From contig CANGJJ010000001.1 in the NCBI GenBank assembly GCA_947454485.1, positions 62,001-126,000 on the forward strand: a stretch of DNA of 64,000 nucleotides. Reading direction: 5' to 3'. This document shows positions 46,330 to 56,908 of the stretch, in pieces (position 1 is the first letter of the stretch; every line of letters starts with the position of its first letter). The position numbers and the translations under genes were made by a program. The stretch comes from Beijerinckiaceae bacterium. Its GTDB lineage: Bacteria > Pseudomonadota > Alphaproteobacteria > Rhizobiales > Beijerinckiaceae. The notes beneath the pieces were generated by a model. That model had not been told where the DNA came from. It searched no databases and saw only the letters and a program-made list of their open reading frames with translations.

Positions 46330-48638
46330 CCGCCGAACAAGCGGTCCATCATGGTTTTTTGCGACGCGGGTGCCTGAGGCGCCCGCGTTTGCGTTTGGGG
46401 AATGCCAGCAGGCGGCAAGAGATCATTGGGCGTCGTTCGCTCACTCGAGCGCGCAGAAGATGACGGCGCCGTTGTCACTGCGGGGGCAGAAGGAATGCGC
46501 CCCGGTGGCATAGGCGCTGCACTTGAGTCCATTGAAGCTGCCGGCTGTGCAACAGCGCTTTGTCCATCGCGCCACAGACCTGCTGGCAGAGGCACGGGCG
46601 TGACGCCCGTCAGCGCCTCTCGCATAAACCGGCTCCAGATATCGACGGGCAGATTGGCACCCGATGCGCGGCGCGTGGGGGAATTGTCATCATTGCCAAG
46701 CCACACACCCGCAACAAGCGTGCCGGTGTAACCCACAAACCATGCGTCGCGATAATCCTGGCTGGTGCCGGTCTTGCCCGCTGCTTGCCAGCCCGGCAGT
46801 TCAGCGCGTTTGGCTGTGCCGGTGGTCAATGTTTCTTGCATCATCGTATTCATCATCGCGATGGCTTGCTGATCAACGATACGCCCGAAGCTTGCGCCCT
46901 TGCGTTGATAGAGCAATTTTCCATTCGCGGTTTTCACGCGCAAAATAATATGCGGCTGCACGCCAATGCCACCATTGGCAAAGGGCGTATAGGCGCTCAC
47001 CAATTCCAAAGGCGTGACTTCTGATGTGCCAAGGGCAATCGACGCATCGGGCCGCAATTCAGAGCCAATGCCCATGCGATGGGCTGTCTCGATCACGCGT
47101 TTGGGGCCAACCTCCAGCGCCAGTCGCACCGAGACCGTATTGAGCGACAAAGAGAGCGCGCGCGTCAAAGTGACGGGGCCTTGATATTCGCGTGTGGAAT
47201 TTTCCGGCGTCCAGCCACGAATATTGATCGGTCCGTCTTCGCGGATTGTGTTGGGTGTCAGACCTTTTTCAATCGCGCTCAGATAGACGAAAGGTTTGAA
47301 CGAGGAGCCGGGCTGGCGCTTGGCCGCGACCGCGCGATTGAACTGGCTCTCAGCATAGCTGCGCCCGCCCACCAGTGCCTTGATCTGCCCATTGGGGTCG
47401 AGTGCAACCAGCGCGCCTTGCGAGACACCAAAGCGCGGGCCTTTGACATTCAATTCATCGCTCAAGGCAAATTCAGCGCTGCGCTGCATATTACTATTGA
47501 GGCTCGTCGTCACGACGAGGTCTTCGTCAATCGCGCCAATCGTGTCGTCGAGAACATCCATCACATAATCGGCAGCATAATTCAGCGCACCATTGCGATC
47601 CTGCGATGCGCGCGCGGGCGCTTCTTGTGCAAGCCTTGCCATTTCGGTCGTGATGAAGCCTTCGCGCGCCATGGCGGCGATCACTTGTGCCGCGCGCTCG
47701 CTGGCGCCTGTGGGGTTGCGATTGGGGGCCAGTTTGGTTGGCGCTTTCATCAAGCCTGCCAGCATGGCGGCTTCTTGCAAGCTCACTTCGCGCGCGCCAT
47801 GTCCAAAATAGCGCCGTGCAGCTGCTTCAATCCCATAAGCGCCAGAGCCGAAATAAACGCGGTTGAGATAAAGTTCGAGGATCTGGTCTTTGGTGAAACG
47901 ATTTTCCAACCAGATCGCGAGAATGGCCTCCTGAATTTTACGCGAGATCGTGCGCTCTTGCGTCAGGAAGAGATTTTTCGCCAATTGCTGGGTGAGTGTT
48001 GAGCCACCTTCCATGCCTCCGCGTCGCATCACATTGCGCATGACAGCGCGGCCAATGCCGAAAGGATCAATGCCGTAATGGGCGTAAAAACGCCGATCCT
48101 CAATCGCGATGAAGGCATTGGGCACATAAGCGGGCAGATCGCGCAGATTGATAGCAGGCCCACCTGTGTCACCGCGATTGGTCAGCAAAGTGCCATCATC
48201 CGCATGAATGGCGATATTGGGCGGGCGCTTGGGCACAGCCAATTTGTCGATGGGCGGCAGTTGCACCGCATGCCAGACAATCAGCGCACTCAGGCCGATG
48301 AAGGCCCAGACAGCTGCGACAGCGCCATAATAAAACAGAAAGCCAAAGAAAGAGCGCCGCCGCCGCTTTTTGCGTTGCGGTTTTTCTTTTTGCGTCTTTT
48401 TGTTGCGGCGCGGACGATGGGCGGCAGCCTCCTCCTCATCAAGACGCAGGCGCTCGTTCTCGTGACGCTCGTCAAAGAATGGCTCGACGCGCTCGCCCTT
48501 TCGGCGCTTGGCAGGGCCGGGGCGATCGCGCGGATCGGCGCGCAACTCATCGTCACGCGCGCGGCGTGGCGCGTCGAGTTTCGGCTCGCGTCGATTGAAC
48601 CAGCCCTCGCCCATTGGCGCGTCTTCGTCCTTGTTCAC
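46326..48638 (-). CDS. Class A penicillin-binding protein (PBP1-type, bifunctional)
   Basis: The 770-residue protein has a basic cytoplasmic N-terminus of about 95 residues, one membrane helix, a GT51 glycosyltransferase domain (IAIEDRRFYAHYGIDPFGIG, GGSTLTQQLAKNLFL) and a transpeptidase domain. The latter shows SxxK in QPGSSFKPFVYL, SxN in LSLSLN and KTG in AAGKTGTSQDYRDAWF. It polymerises and cross-links peptidoglycan. A Pro/Ala/Ser tail ends the chain. The lipoprotein at 56.9 kb resembles the LpoA activators of such enzymes. It is close to PbpC/MrcA types but I give no symbol. Confidence 0.95.
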   Translation of the reverse strand: MNKDEDAPMGEGWFNRREPKLDAPRRARDDELRADPRDRPGPAKRRKGERVEPFFDERHENERLRLDEEEAAAHRPRRNKKTQKEKPQRKKRRRRSFFGFLFYYGAVAAVWAFIGLSALIVWHAVQLPPIDKLAVPKRPPNIAIHADDGTLLTNRGDTGGPAINLRDLPAYVPNAFIAIEDRRFYAHYGIDPFGIGRAVMRNVMRRGGMEGGSTLTQQLAKNLFLTQERTISRKIQEAILAIWLENRFTKDQILELYLNRVYFGSGAYGIEAAARRYFGHGAREVSLQEAAMLAGLMKAPTKLAPNRNPTGASERAAQVIAAMAREGFITTEMARLAQEAPARASQDRNGALNYAADYVMDVLDDTIGAIDEDLVVTTSLNSNMQRSAEFALSDELNVKGPRFGVSQGALVALDPNGQIKALVGGRSYAESQFNRAVAAKRQPGSSFKPFVYLSAIEKGLTPNTIREDGPINIRGWTPENSTREYQGPVTLTRALSLSLNTVSVRLALEVGPKRVIETAHRMGIGSELRPDASIALGTSEVTPLELVSAYTPFANGGIGVQPHIILRVKTANGKLLYQRKGASFGRIVDQQAIAMMNTMMQETLTTGTAKRAELPGWQAAGKTGTSQDYRDAWFVGYTGTLVAGVWLGNDDNSPTRRASGANLPVDIWSRFMREALTGVTPVPLPAGLWRDGQSAVAQPAASMDSSAAPMPPGRIPSAPAVTTAPSSSARSSERTTPNDLLPPAGIPQTQTRAPQAPASQKTMMDRLFGG

Positions 48639-48694
48639 TCAAGCGTGAGGCCACAAGCTAAAGACGGCGAATTAAGGGCCGGTTAAGAATTGCC

Positions 48695-49393
48695 TCATTC
48701 TGCGGCGGCGGCGCGCCCGGTCAAGCTGTCGAGATGCTGCACCACCTCATTCACATGCATCACATCGGCATATTTGTGATGCAGGTCGAACAAATTGACC
48801 TTGTGGCTCAGCATCGAGCGATCATAGGTGCATTCTTCGACCACGACATTGTGGAAGCCGTAAGAATAAGCATCCACCGTTGTCGCGCGCACGCAGCCAG
48901 ACGTGCTCTCCCCGCAGATGATCAGGCTCTCGACGCCCAAGCGGCGCAGATGGGCAATCAGCGGTGTGCCAAAAAAGACCGAGGCGCGTTCTTTGTAGAT
49001 GACCAGATCGCCGGGCTCTGGCGCCAGCTCATCCTGAATCGCATAAAGATCTTCGCTCTCGCGGCCCATGCGGCGATTGGTGGAATGAACCCCGGCCGTA
49101 TCGGCATGGCGGGTGGAATAGATGACGGGGATCTGGGCGCGGCGCGCGGCAGCAAACAGGCGCTGGGTTGGCTCAATGGCGGCCCAGGCATTCTCCCCGC
49201 AACTGCCCGAGAAGCTGCGATTGACCTCGACCACGGGGCGATTGCCGCCCTGATAGGCCTTTTTATAAAGGTCGATGGCGATGATGGCCGGGCGGGGGCC
49301 GACGTAAATGTCGCGGCGATAGGCGCCATAGATTTCGAGAACCTCGTCGCTGACGATGTCCTTCCAGCAATAATCCTCGAATTTATCCACCAT
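48695..49393 (-). CDS. Isochorismatase-family cysteine hydrolase
   Basis: The 232-residue enzyme has the triad Asp41 (PAIIAIDLYKKAY), Lys134 (VIYKERASVFFGT) and Cys167 (GESTSGCVRATTVDAY). The GESTSGCVRAT segment is close to N-carbamoylsarcosine amidase and related amidohydrolases rather than to true isochorismatases. It stands alone upstream of the penicillin-binding protein gene, so the substrate is unknown. It contrasts with the second family member at 62.4 kb, which lacks the cysteine. Confidence 0.88.
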   Translation of the reverse strand: MVDKFEDYCWKDIVSDEVLEIYGAYRRDIYVGPRPAIIAIDLYKKAYQGGNRPVVEVNRSFSGSCGENAWAAIEPTQRLFAAARRAQIPVIYSTRHADTAGVHSTNRRMGRESEDLYAIQDELAPEPGDLVIYKERASVFFGTPLIAHLRRLGVESLIICGESTSGCVRATTVDAYSYGFHNVVVEECTYDRSMLSHKVNLFDLHHKYADVMHVNEVVQHLDSLTGRAAAAE

Positions 49394-49547
49394 GGCCTCA
49401 CTCCCCTGTTGGCGCCATTAAAGAGTACGGCTCGCCCAGCGTCAAAGAAGGGCCAAAATTGCCAAGAACAAGTGAAGAATACGGCCCGCCCGTTGCCGAA
49501 AGCTACGCCGCTCTATAGAGGCAAGGCAGGAGCCAGAGGAGATTGTC

Positions 49548-50360
49548 ATGAGCCAGATGCGCATTGTTGTGGCCGGAGCCGCAGGCCGCATGGGGCGGAT
49601 GCTCATCCAGACCATTCACCAGACAGAGGGCGCAAGCCTTTCGGGCGCGATTGAGCGTGTGGGCTCGCCCGCGCTTGGGCAAGATGCCGGCCTGCTCGCA
49701 GGGGTTGGTGCCAATGGCGTCCTCATCACCGACAAACCACTCGAAGCCATCGTCCATGCCGATGCGGTGATTGATTTCACAACGCCCGCCACAACGGTTG
49801 AGCTGGCAGCGCTCGCAGCCCAAGCGCGCATCACTCATGTGATTGGCACAACCGGCCTTGCGGCGAGCGATCTTGAAAAGATCGATGCAGCCGCCCGTCA
49901 TGCCGTCGTGGTGCGCTCTGGCAATATGAGCCTTGGCGTCAATCTGCTCGCCGGTCTTGTGAAGCGCGTGGCGGCAACTTTGGGCGAAGATTTCGATATT
50001 GAAGTGCTCGAAATGCATCATCGCATGAAAGTGGATGCACCTTCAGGTACGGCGTTGTTGCTCGGCGAAGCAGCGGCACAGGGTCGCAAGATCAATCTTG
50101 ATGATCGCTCTCAGCGCGTGCGCGATGGCCATACAGGCGCGCGCACGCCCGGTGATATCGGTTTTGCAACTTTGCGCGGTGGCACAGTGGTCGGCGATCA
50201 TACTGTGATCTTTGCAGGCCCCAGTGAGCGTCTGGAATTGTCGCATAAGGCTGAGGATCGCGGCATTTTCGCGCGTGGTGCTGTGCGTGCAGCGCTCTGG
50301 GGCAAGGGACGCAAGCCGGGCCATTATGCAATGGCCGATGTGCTGGGGCTCAACGATTGA
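49548..50360 (+). CDS. dapB: 4-hydroxy-tetrahydrodipicolinate reductase
   Basis: DapB makes tetrahydrodipicolinate in lysine and meso-DAP synthesis. The 270-residue protein has the nucleotide motif [25 protein letters not shown], and the catalytic [25 protein letters not shown] precedes the ATG. Its stop overlaps the next start by one base (TGATG), coupling it to alkB. Confidence 0.97.
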   Translation: MSQMRIVVAGAAGRMGRMLIQTIHQTEGASLSGAIERVGSPALGQDAGLLAGVGANGVLITDKPLEAIVHADAVIDFTTPATTVELAALAAQARITHVIGTTGLAASDLEKIDAAARHAVVVRSGNMSLGVNLLAGLVKRVAATLGEDFDIEVLEMHHRMKVDAPSGTALLLGEAAAQGRKINLDDRSQRVRDGHTGARTPGDIGFATLRGGTVVGDHTVIFAGPSERLELSHKAEDRGIFARGAVRAALWGKGRKPGHYAMADVLGLND

Positions 50361-50986
50361 TGGAGCTGGCACCGGGTCTCATCTGGCATCCGGCCTATTT
50401 CTCGCGCGACGAGCAAGAAGCGCTTGTCGCGCAATTGCGCGACTGTGTGCGCCAAGCGCCTCTCTTTACGCCGCGCATGCCGCGCACGGGCAAAGCCTTC
50501 TCCGTGCAGATGACCAATTGCGGACCGCTGGGCTGGGTCAGTGATCAAGCGCGCGGCTATCGCTATCAAGCGGATCATCCCGAGACGGGCGCGCCTTGGC
50601 CGAAGATTCCTGATCTGGCCCTGCGCGCTTGGGAGCTTGCAGGCTATCAAGCGCCACCAGAAGCCTGTCTCGTGAATTTTTATAATGCGCAGGCAAAGAT
50701 GGGCCTGCATCAAGACCGCGATGAAGCCGCGCTTGATGCGCCTGTTGTGTCGATCTCGCTCGGCGACACATGCCTCTTTCGCTTTGGCGGCGAAGAGCGC
50801 AACAGCCCGACGAAATCCATCAAACTGGCATCGGGCGATGTTGTGTTGATTGGGGGTGCCTCGCGCCTGTGCTTCCACGGCGTGGATCGGCTCTATGCAG
50901 GCACATCCACTTTGCTGAGCGACGCAGGGCGGATCAATCTCACCCTGCGCCGTGTCACTCAGCCTTCAGTCTTGGGCGCATCCTGA
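50360..50986 (+). CDS. alkB: Alkylated DNA repair dioxygenase AlkB
   Basis: AlkB demethylates 1-methyladenine and 3-methylcytosine using Fe(II) and 2-oxoglutarate. The 208-residue protein has the ligands His117 and Asp119 (GLHQDRDE) and His173 (LCFHGVDR), with Arg191 and Arg197 (RINLTLRR) holding 2-oxoglutarate. It starts on the dapB stop (TGATG). Its end overlaps the end of grpE on the other strand by 28 bp. Confidence 0.95.
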   Translation: MELAPGLIWHPAYFSRDEQEALVAQLRDCVRQAPLFTPRMPRTGKAFSVQMTNCGPLGWVSDQARGYRYQADHPETGAPWPKIPDLALRAWELAGYQAPPEACLVNFYNAQAKMGLHQDRDEAALDAPVVSISLGDTCLFRFGGEERNSPTKSIKLASGDVVLIGGASRLCFHGVDRLYAGTSTLLSDAGRINLTLRRVTQPSVLGAS

Positions 50987-51585
50987 ACCGGCTTGGGGCC
51001 GCCGCGCGCAACACCGACTTTGGCAGGGCGCAAGCAGCGCTCGCCGATGGAATAGCCCGTCTCGACAACCTGCACGACCGTGCCATTGGGCACAGAGGGG
51101 TCAGGCACTTCGAACAAAGCCTCATGCATATTGGGATCAAAGCGCTGGCCCTGCGGCTCCAGCTGCTTCACGCCCTGACGGCTGAGGCTGGCGAGGAAGG
51201 CGCGCTCGGTCAGCTCCATGCCTTCCACAAAGCTCTTGAGGGCAGGGTCGACAGATTCGATTTGTTCGGGCTTCAAAGTTTCCAGCGCGCGGCGCAGATT
51301 GTCGGCCAGCGTCAGCATCTCTCGCGCAAAAGAGGTCACGCCATAGATCTTGGCATCGGCCACTTCGCGCTCGGTGCGGCGGCGCAGATTTTCCATCTCC
51401 GCCAAAGTGCGTAGCACCTTTTCCTTGAGGCTCGTATTCTCCGCATGGAGATTTTCGAGCTCGGTAAAAGGCTCCGGCTCGGTGATGTCCGATTGCGGCG
51501 CGTCGCTGGCAAAAGCGCTCTCTTGCGCAGCCTCAGCGGCGGGCTTGTCGGAGGGAGTAGCAGAAGCGTCCTTGGGATCTTGCAT
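50959..51585 (-). CDS. grpE: Nucleotide exchange factor GrpE
   Basis: GrpE releases ADP from DnaK. The 208-residue protein has an acidic N-terminus, a long coiled-coil (about 40-110, [20 protein letters not shown]) and a C-terminal beta domain with [20 protein letters not shown] and [17 protein letters not shown]. hrcA is usually next to grpE, but here it lies 8 kb further. The gene follows glnD by 79 bp on the same strand. Confidence 0.97.
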   Translation of the reverse strand: MQDPKDASATPSDKPAAEAAQESAFASDAPQSDITEPEPFTELENLHAENTSLKEKVLRTLAEMENLRRRTEREVADAKIYGVTSFAREMLTLADNLRRALETLKPEQIESVDPALKSFVEGMELTERAFLASLSRQGVKQLEPQGQRFDPNMHEALFEVPDPSVPNGTVVQVVETGYSIGERCLRPAKVGVARGGPKPVQDAPKTEG

Positions 51586-51664
51586 GGGTCGTTCAGTTCC
51601 AATGGCCTTGCCGGGATATCAGGTGCCCGGCGGGAAAAATCAAGCGTCCAACCGAAGCCAAAGC

Positions 51665-54514
51665 TCAGCTGGCGCCAGTTTCTGTCTTGCGCTTGGGCGC
51701 GGGCTTGGTCTCGCCATTCGTGAAAACATCGAGCAAACGGCGGCGCACAGCGCTTTGGCGCGAAGGATTGGTGATCTTCGCACCGGTGAGATCGGTGACA
51801 TAGAAAACGTCCACGGCCTTTTCGCCGAAGGTCGCAATATGGGCCGAGCCGATATTGAGATTGAGATCTGAGATCGCAGCGGTCAGCTCATAGAGCAGGC
51901 CCGGGCGGTCAAGGCCCGAGACCTCCACCACCGTGTAGCGATTGGACAGATTATTATCCATCATCATGTCGGGCGCGACGGTGAAGGCTTTGCTCGGCCC
52001 CTTGGATTGCTCACCGCGCGCGGCCACAGCATCGCGCAGGCGCAGCTCACCTCGCAGCGCCTTTTCGATGGATTGCGCGACGCGGCCAGCGCGGCGCAGC
52101 TCATCTTCATCTTGATCAAAGGCGCGGCTGACACAGATCGTGTCGAGCGCCAAACCATCGGTGGTGGTGAAGATCTGCGCATCGACAATATTGGCGCCAG
52201 CAGCCGCGCAAGCGCCCGCGATGATCGACAACAAGCGGGGATGGTCAGGCGCAACGACAGTCAGTTCCGTGACGCCGTGGAAAGCGTCAGTGGAATATTC
52301 CGTCATCAGCGACTTCATTTCCACATCCACAAGGCGCAGCAATTTGGCATGGGCGATCTTGTGTTGCAGATCTGCCTTCAACCAATAGGCTTGATAGTGG
52401 CGCGCGGCATAGGCATCAAAATCAGAGTCCGGCCAAGTGGAGAGCGCTTTGCGCAACTCAGCCTGTGCCATGGCCACACGCTGCGCGCGATCAATGGCTG
52501 AATGGCCACCCGCGAGCACAACTTCGGTCTCCCAATAGAGTGTGCGCAGCAGCTGGCCCTTCCAACCATTCCACACGCCCGGGCCAACCGCGCGAATGTC
52601 GCAGACAGTGAGCACCAACAACATGCGCAAACGCTCAAGCGTCTGCACGGTCGAGGCGAAGGTCTCAATCGTCAGGCGGTCGGACAGATCGCGGCTCTGG
52701 GCGGTGTTGGACATCGCCAGATGTTCTTCAATCAACCACGCGACCGTCTCGGTTTCAGCCTCAGACAGACCGAAGCGCGGGCATAATTCACGAGCCACAC
52801 GCGCGCCCGCAATCGAGTGATCCTCTTTGCGGCCCTTGGCAATGTCATGCAGGAACAAAGCGACATAGAGCGCGGTGCGATTGCTGATCGATGGCAGGAT
52901 CGCATGGCAGACGGGATGGTCTTCGGTCAGGCGCCCCGTTTCGATATTGCTCAAAATACCGATGCTGCGCAGCAAATGCTCATCGACCGTATAGTGATGA
53001 TACATATTGAACTGCATCATCGCGACGATGCGGCCAAAGTCGGGAATGAAAGCGCCCAGCACGCCCGCTTCATTCATCTGACGCAGAATGGTTTCGGGTG
53101 CATCACGCGATGTCAAAATCTCAAGGAAGAGGCGATTGGCCTCTTTGTCTTCGCGGATTGTCTTGTCGAGCCGCTTCAGCGACAAAGTGACAAGACGCGT
53201 CGCATCAGGATGGATCGGCAAGCGGTGCTTGTTGGCAATCCAATAGAGGCGAATGAGATTGACCGGATCGCTCTCAAACACATCGGGGCGCGCAACCGTC
53301 ACGCGGTCAACCTCGATGGCAAAGTCACTGCCGGGCAATTCTTGATTCTTGCGGCGCAGGCGATTGACAAAGCGGTCGAGCACGGGACGCGACTTGGCCT
53401 GTTTTTCTTCGAGCGCCGCGCAGACGATGGCGGTCAGATCGCCGACATCTTTCGCAACGAGGAAGTAGTGCTTCATGAAGCGCTCGACATCCGAAAGGCC
53501 CGCATGGGTCGTATAGCCCAAACGCCCCGCGATGGTGCGCTGATAGTCGAAGGACAAGCGGTCTTCGGGTCTGTTGGTGACAAAATGCAAATGGCAACGC
53601 ACGCGCCACAGAAATTCTTCGCAGCGATTGAAGAGCTGCAATTCGCGTTCGCTGAACAGGCCCGCGCGCACCAGCTCTTGGACCTCGCGCACGCGATAGA
53701 CATATTTTGAAATCCAGAAGAGCGTGTTGATATCGCGCAACCCGCCCTTGCTCTCTTTGACATTGGGCTCGACGAGATAACGTGAATTACCCGCCTTGTT
53801 GAGGCGCGCATCGCGCTCTGCAAGTTTGGCTGACACAAATTCACGCGCGGTGTCGCGCACGATCTCTGTATCAAAGCGGCTGCGCATATTCTCAAACAGT
53901 GCCTCATCACCCAGAATGAAGCGGGCTTCCAAAAGTGCGGTGCGCACGGTCATGTCTTCGCGCGCCTGGCGCAGGCATTCATCAACTGAGCGTGTGGAAT
54001 GGCCGACCTTCTGGCGCAGATCCCACAGAATATAAAGGATGGCCTCAACGACACTCTCGCCCCAAGCGGTTTGCTTGTAGGGCAGCAAAAAGAGCAGATC
54101 TATGTCAGAGCCAGGCGCCAAAGTGCCACGGCCATAGCCACCCACAGCTGCGATGGCGAGCCGCTCACCTGCTGAGCGATTTTCGGCGGGATAGAGATGT
54201 TCGATCACAAATTTATGGATGGAGCGGATCAGCTCATCTTCCAGATGCGAGATCGCACGGGCGCAGGCCATGCCGCTGCCATTGCCGCCTTCTTCGAGCA
54301 AGGCGCGCGCGCGCGCATGGCCCGTATCAAGCGCTTTGCGATAAAGCTCGACTGCAGTTTTGCGCAGTTCGGAGGCGGGGCCTTTGTGATTGCGCGCAAG
54401 CTCGCCCAGCTCAGTCTCGAGCGCGGCGCGGTCGATGACATCATCTGGCTTGGTGGTGACGCGCGCGCGGCGGCGGCTGCGCGGGGCGTCGTCAGCAGGC
54501 GCGCTCATGCTCAT
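51665..54514 (-). CDS. glnD: Bifunctional uridylyltransferase/uridylyl-removing enzyme (PII)
   Basis: GlnD senses glutamine and modifies PII proteins. The 949-residue protein has the nucleotidyltransferase core GGYGRGTLAPGSDIDLLFLL, the HD hydrolase motif VALFLHDIAKGRKEDHS (about 570-590) and two C-terminal ACT domains (first near ELTVVAPDHPRLLSIIAGA, second near VVEVSGLDRPGLLYELTAA). The start is ATG 54514. It lies 3 bp after gshB and ends the rsmI-yraN-gshB-glnD unit. Confidence 0.97.
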   Translation of the reverse strand: MSMSAPADDAPRSRRRARVTTKPDDVIDRAALETELGELARNHKGPASELRKTAVELYRKALDTGHARARALLEEGGNGSGMACARAISHLEDELIRSIHKFVIEHLYPAENRSAGERLAIAAVGGYGRGTLAPGSDIDLLFLLPYKQTAWGESVVEAILYILWDLRQKVGHSTRSVDECLRQAREDMTVRTALLEARFILGDEALFENMRSRFDTEIVRDTAREFVSAKLAERDARLNKAGNSRYLVEPNVKESKGGLRDINTLFWISKYVYRVREVQELVRAGLFSERELQLFNRCEEFLWRVRCHLHFVTNRPEDRLSFDYQRTIAGRLGYTTHAGLSDVERFMKHYFLVAKDVGDLTAIVCAALEEKQAKSRPVLDRFVNRLRRKNQELPGSDFAIEVDRVTVARPDVFESDPVNLIRLYWIANKHRLPIHPDATRLVTLSLKRLDKTIREDKEANRLFLEILTSRDAPETILRQMNEAGVLGAFIPDFGRIVAMMQFNMYHHYTVDEHLLRSIGILSNIETGRLTEDHPVCHAILPSISNRTALYVALFLHDIAKGRKEDHSIAGARVARELCPRFGLSEAETETVAWLIEEHLAMSNTAQSRDLSDRLTIETFASTVQTLERLRMLLVLTVCDIRAVGPGVWNGWKGQLLRTLYWETEVVLAGGHSAIDRAQRVAMAQAELRKALSTWPDSDFDAYAARHYQAYWLKADLQHKIAHAKLLRLVDVEMKSLMTEYSTDAFHGVTELTVVAPDHPRLLSIIAGACAAAGANIVDAQIFTTTDGLALDTICVSRAFDQDEDELRRAGRVAQSIEKALRGELRLRDAVAARGEQSKGPSKAFTVAPDMMMDNNLSNRYTVVEVSGLDRPGLLYELTAAISDLNLNIGSAHIATFGEKAVDVFYVTDLTGAKITNPSRQSAVRRRLLDVFTNGETKPAPKRKTETGAS

Positions 54515-54517
54515 GGC

Positions 54518-55468
54518 TCACACCTTTGCTTCAATGGCATTCCAGATGGTCGCAGCAATATCAGGTCCACCCAGACGCTTGATCGCGCGAAGCCCCGTTG
54601 GGGATGTGACATTGATCTCGGTGAGATTGCCGTCGATGACATCAATACCCACGAACAAAAGCCCCATGCGCTTCAGCTCCGGCCCGATGGTCTCGCAAAT
54701 CTCCATCTCGCGCTCGCTGAGATCTGTGGGGGCTGCCGCGCCGCCGCGCACCATATTGGAGCGAATGTCATTGGCAGCTGGCACCCGATTGACCGCACCA
54801 GCGGCGACGCCATCAACCAGAATGATGCGCTTGTCGCCTTGCGTCACTTTGGGCAGGAAGCGCTGGATGACCCAAGGCTCGCGGAAGGTGACGCTGAACA
54901 AATCAAACAGCGAACCGAAATTGGGATCTTCGCGCGAGACTTTGAAGACAGCTGCGCCGCCATTGCCATAGAGCGGCTTCATGACAACATCGCCATGTTC
55001 CGCACGGAAGGCTTCGATCTCTTGCTTGTCGCGCGAGATGAGCGTTGCGGTCATGAGATGGGGATAGTTCATGACGAAGAGTTTTTCAGGCGCATTGCGC
55101 ACACTGGCGGGATTGTTCACCACCAGAGTTTCAGGATGGATGCGCTCGAGAAGATGGGTTGTGGTGATATAGCCAAGATCGAAGGGCGGATCTTGCCGCA
55201 GCAACACAACATCGACATTGGCAAGATCAACGACCTCGCTGGCGCCAAAGCTGACATGGTTGCCGGGCTCGTCGCGCACTGTGACTTGCTGCACCTGTGC
55301 CACAACGCGTGTGCCGCGCAGCGTCAGGCGCTCGGGCGTGTAATAGAGCAGCTCGTGGCCGCGCCGTTGCGCCTCCAGCATCAGCGCAAAAGTCGAGTCG
55401 CCTGCGATATTGATGCGCTCGATAGGGTCCATCTGGACCGCGACTTTCAGGCTCATGCTCGTCCTCAC
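54518..55468 (-). CDS. gshB: Glutathione synthetase
   Basis: GshB adds glycine to gamma-glutamylcysteine with ATP. The 316-residue ATP-grasp enzyme has [73 protein letters not shown] and [20 protein letters not shown]. It overlaps yraN by 4 nt and precedes glnD by 3 bp, so the four genes form one compact operon. Confidence 0.97.
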   Translation of the reverse strand: MRTSMSLKVAVQMDPIERINIAGDSTFALMLEAQRRGHELLYYTPERLTLRGTRVVAQVQQVTVRDEPGNHVSFGASEVVDLANVDVVLLRQDPPFDLGYITTTHLLERIHPETLVVNNPASVRNAPEKLFVMNYPHLMTATLISRDKQEIEAFRAEHGDVVMKPLYGNGGAAVFKVSREDPNFGSLFDLFSVTFREPWVIQRFLPKVTQGDKRIILVDGVAAGAVNRVPAANDIRSNMVRGGAAAPTDLSEREMEICETIGPELKRMGLLFVGIDVIDGNLTEINVTSPTGLRAIKRLGGPDIAATIWNAIEAKV

Positions 55469-55857
55469 CAGTTACTGGGCGCGTCCATCAGCTCCAGCTC
55501 GAAGGCTCCGGTTAGATGCCGGGGCCAGCGGCGTGGCGCGATGAAGATCGCATCACCGCGCAGAGTATAGCCTGTCGACCAGCGGTTGCGAGTGATCCAT
55601 ACACGCACGGCCCTGATGATGCGAAGACGTTTCTGCGATGTGATGGCGATGCGGGCTTCATCCAGGCTGGCGCGCGCCTTCACCTCAACGAAACAAATGG
55701 TGCTGCCGCGCACCGCGATCAGGTCAATTTCACCGCCCGGCGCCAGAAAATTGCGCCCAATGACACGGTATCCGCGCAAAACCAGCCAAAAAAGCGCGAT
55801 TGTCTCTGCCCGAAGGCCAAATCGGCGCGCTTTTTTGCGGTCGCGCTGGGGCCTCAC
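55465..55857 (-). CDS. yraN: YraN family (UPF0102) endonuclease-like protein
   Basis: The 130-residue protein has the restriction-nuclease-like core [15 protein letters not shown] and [11 protein letters not shown], with the Asp and Glu/Lys residues of the fold. YraN proteins are common next to rsmI, as here, but their biological role is not settled. Both ends overlap neighbours by 4 nt, showing tight coupling with rsmI and gshB. Confidence 0.93.
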   Translation of the reverse strand: MRPQRDRKKARRFGLRAETIALFWLVLRGYRVIGRNFLAPGGEIDLIAVRGSTICFVEVKARASLDEARIAITSQKRLRIIRAVRVWITRNRWSTGYTLRGDAIFIAPRRWPRHLTGAFELELMDAPSNW

Positions 55858-56771
55858 CGATCCTTGCCCGCCGAGAGTTCGATGGCGCGGGCATAGACTT
55901 GGCGGCGGGGCTGGCCACTTTCGCCCGCCACAATGGCCGCAGCGTCTTTAACCGAGTGGCTCTCCAGCGCTTTGAGCAACCGCGCGTCGAGGTCTTCGGC
56001 GCTCAGGGCCTGCGCCCCCTGTTGGGGCGGACCTACGAGCAGAACGATCTCGCCCTTGGGCGGGTCTTCGCTCGCAAGCTGAGCGGCCAGCGTCCCCAAA
56101 GTGCCGCGCCGCACGGTCTCATAATGTTTGGTGAGTTCGCGGGCCATGGCCCCTTCGCGCTCGCCCAGAACCGCATGGAGATCGGCCAAAGTCTCGGCGA
56201 CCCGGCGGGGCGATTCGAAAAAGACCAAAGTGCCGGGAATGGCGGCCAGTTCAGCGATGCGCTGGCGGCGGGCAGCACTGCGAGGCGGCAAAAAGCCTTC
56301 AAAGAAGAAGCGGTCGGTTGGCAGGCCCGCGACCACAAGCCCCGCCAGAACGGCAGAGGGGCCGGGCACGGCCACCACATTGGCGCCTGCGGCAGCCGCA
56401 TCGGCGACCAGTTTGAAGCCGGGGTCCGAGACCAGCGGCGTGCCAGCATCCGAGACCAGTGCCAGAGCGGCGCCAGCCTCCAGACGGGCCAGAATATGGG
56501 GGCGCATGACGGCCGCATTGTGCTCGTGATAGGCGACGAGCGGCGTCGAAATGCCGTAATGGGCCAGCAAGACCTTGGTCACGCGGGTGTCCTCGGCCAG
56601 AACGGCATCAGCCGCCGCCAGAGTCCCCAGCGCGCGCAGGGAAATATCCTTCAGATTGCCGATGGGTGTGGCCACCACATGCAGCCCCGGCCGAATGGGA
56701 TCAGCCTCCATGTTCAGGCCGAAGACGGCGAAACTGGGCAGCTTGCCCGTATCTGGCTTGTCCTGTTCCAT
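55854..56771 (-). CDS. rsmI: 16S rRNA (cytidine-1402-2'-O)-methyltransferase
   Basis: RsmI methylates C1402 in the 30S decoding centre. The 305-residue protein has VVATPIGNLKDISLRALGTL, LAEDTRVTKVLLAHYGI, LVSDAGTPLVSDPGFKLV and VPGPSAVLAGLVVAGLPTDR, all hallmarks of this tetrapyrrole-methylase-fold family. It is the first gene of the operon and is divergent from the LpoA-like gene. Confidence 0.97.
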   Translation of the reverse strand: MEQDKPDTGKLPSFAVFGLNMEADPIRPGLHVVATPIGNLKDISLRALGTLAAADAVLAEDTRVTKVLLAHYGISTPLVAYHEHNAAVMRPHILARLEAGAALALVSDAGTPLVSDPGFKLVADAAAAGANVVAVPGPSAVLAGLVVAGLPTDRFFFEGFLPPRSAARRQRIAELAAIPGTLVFFESPRRVAETLADLHAVLGEREGAMARELTKHYETVRRGTLGTLAAQLASEDPPKGEIVLLVGPPQQGAQALSAEDLDARLLKALESHSVKDAAAIVAGESGQPRRQVYARAIELSAGKDR

Positions 56772-56812
56772 GATCTGTTCTTTATAAAGTTCAGAGGTTC
56801 TTTTTATAGAAC
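56758..56812. promoter_or_regulatory. GTTC-repeat array and promoter region between rsmI and the lpoA-like gene
   Basis: GTTC occurs at 56765, 56777, 56789 and 56797; the first three are spaced by 12 bp. The last pairs with AGAAC (56808-56812) in a GTTCT...AGAAC hairpin. A TTGTCC (56758-56763) and TTTATA (56781-56786), 17 nt apart, could drive the rightward gene. The patch is unusually AT-rich. Confidence 0.4.
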
Positions 56813-56908
56813 GTTACAAACTTGGGCGCAACCGCCGCAATTTGCGCGCAATGAGCCCTGAGTTTAGGTAGCTTGCACGCCCGCCCGGAGCGGGGTGGAG
56901 GGGTTTTC

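Noticed and set aside
47079-48002. 307-codon plus-strand open frame inside the penicillin-binding protein gene
   Set aside because: Antisense shadow; the minus-strand gene has complete catalytic motifs.
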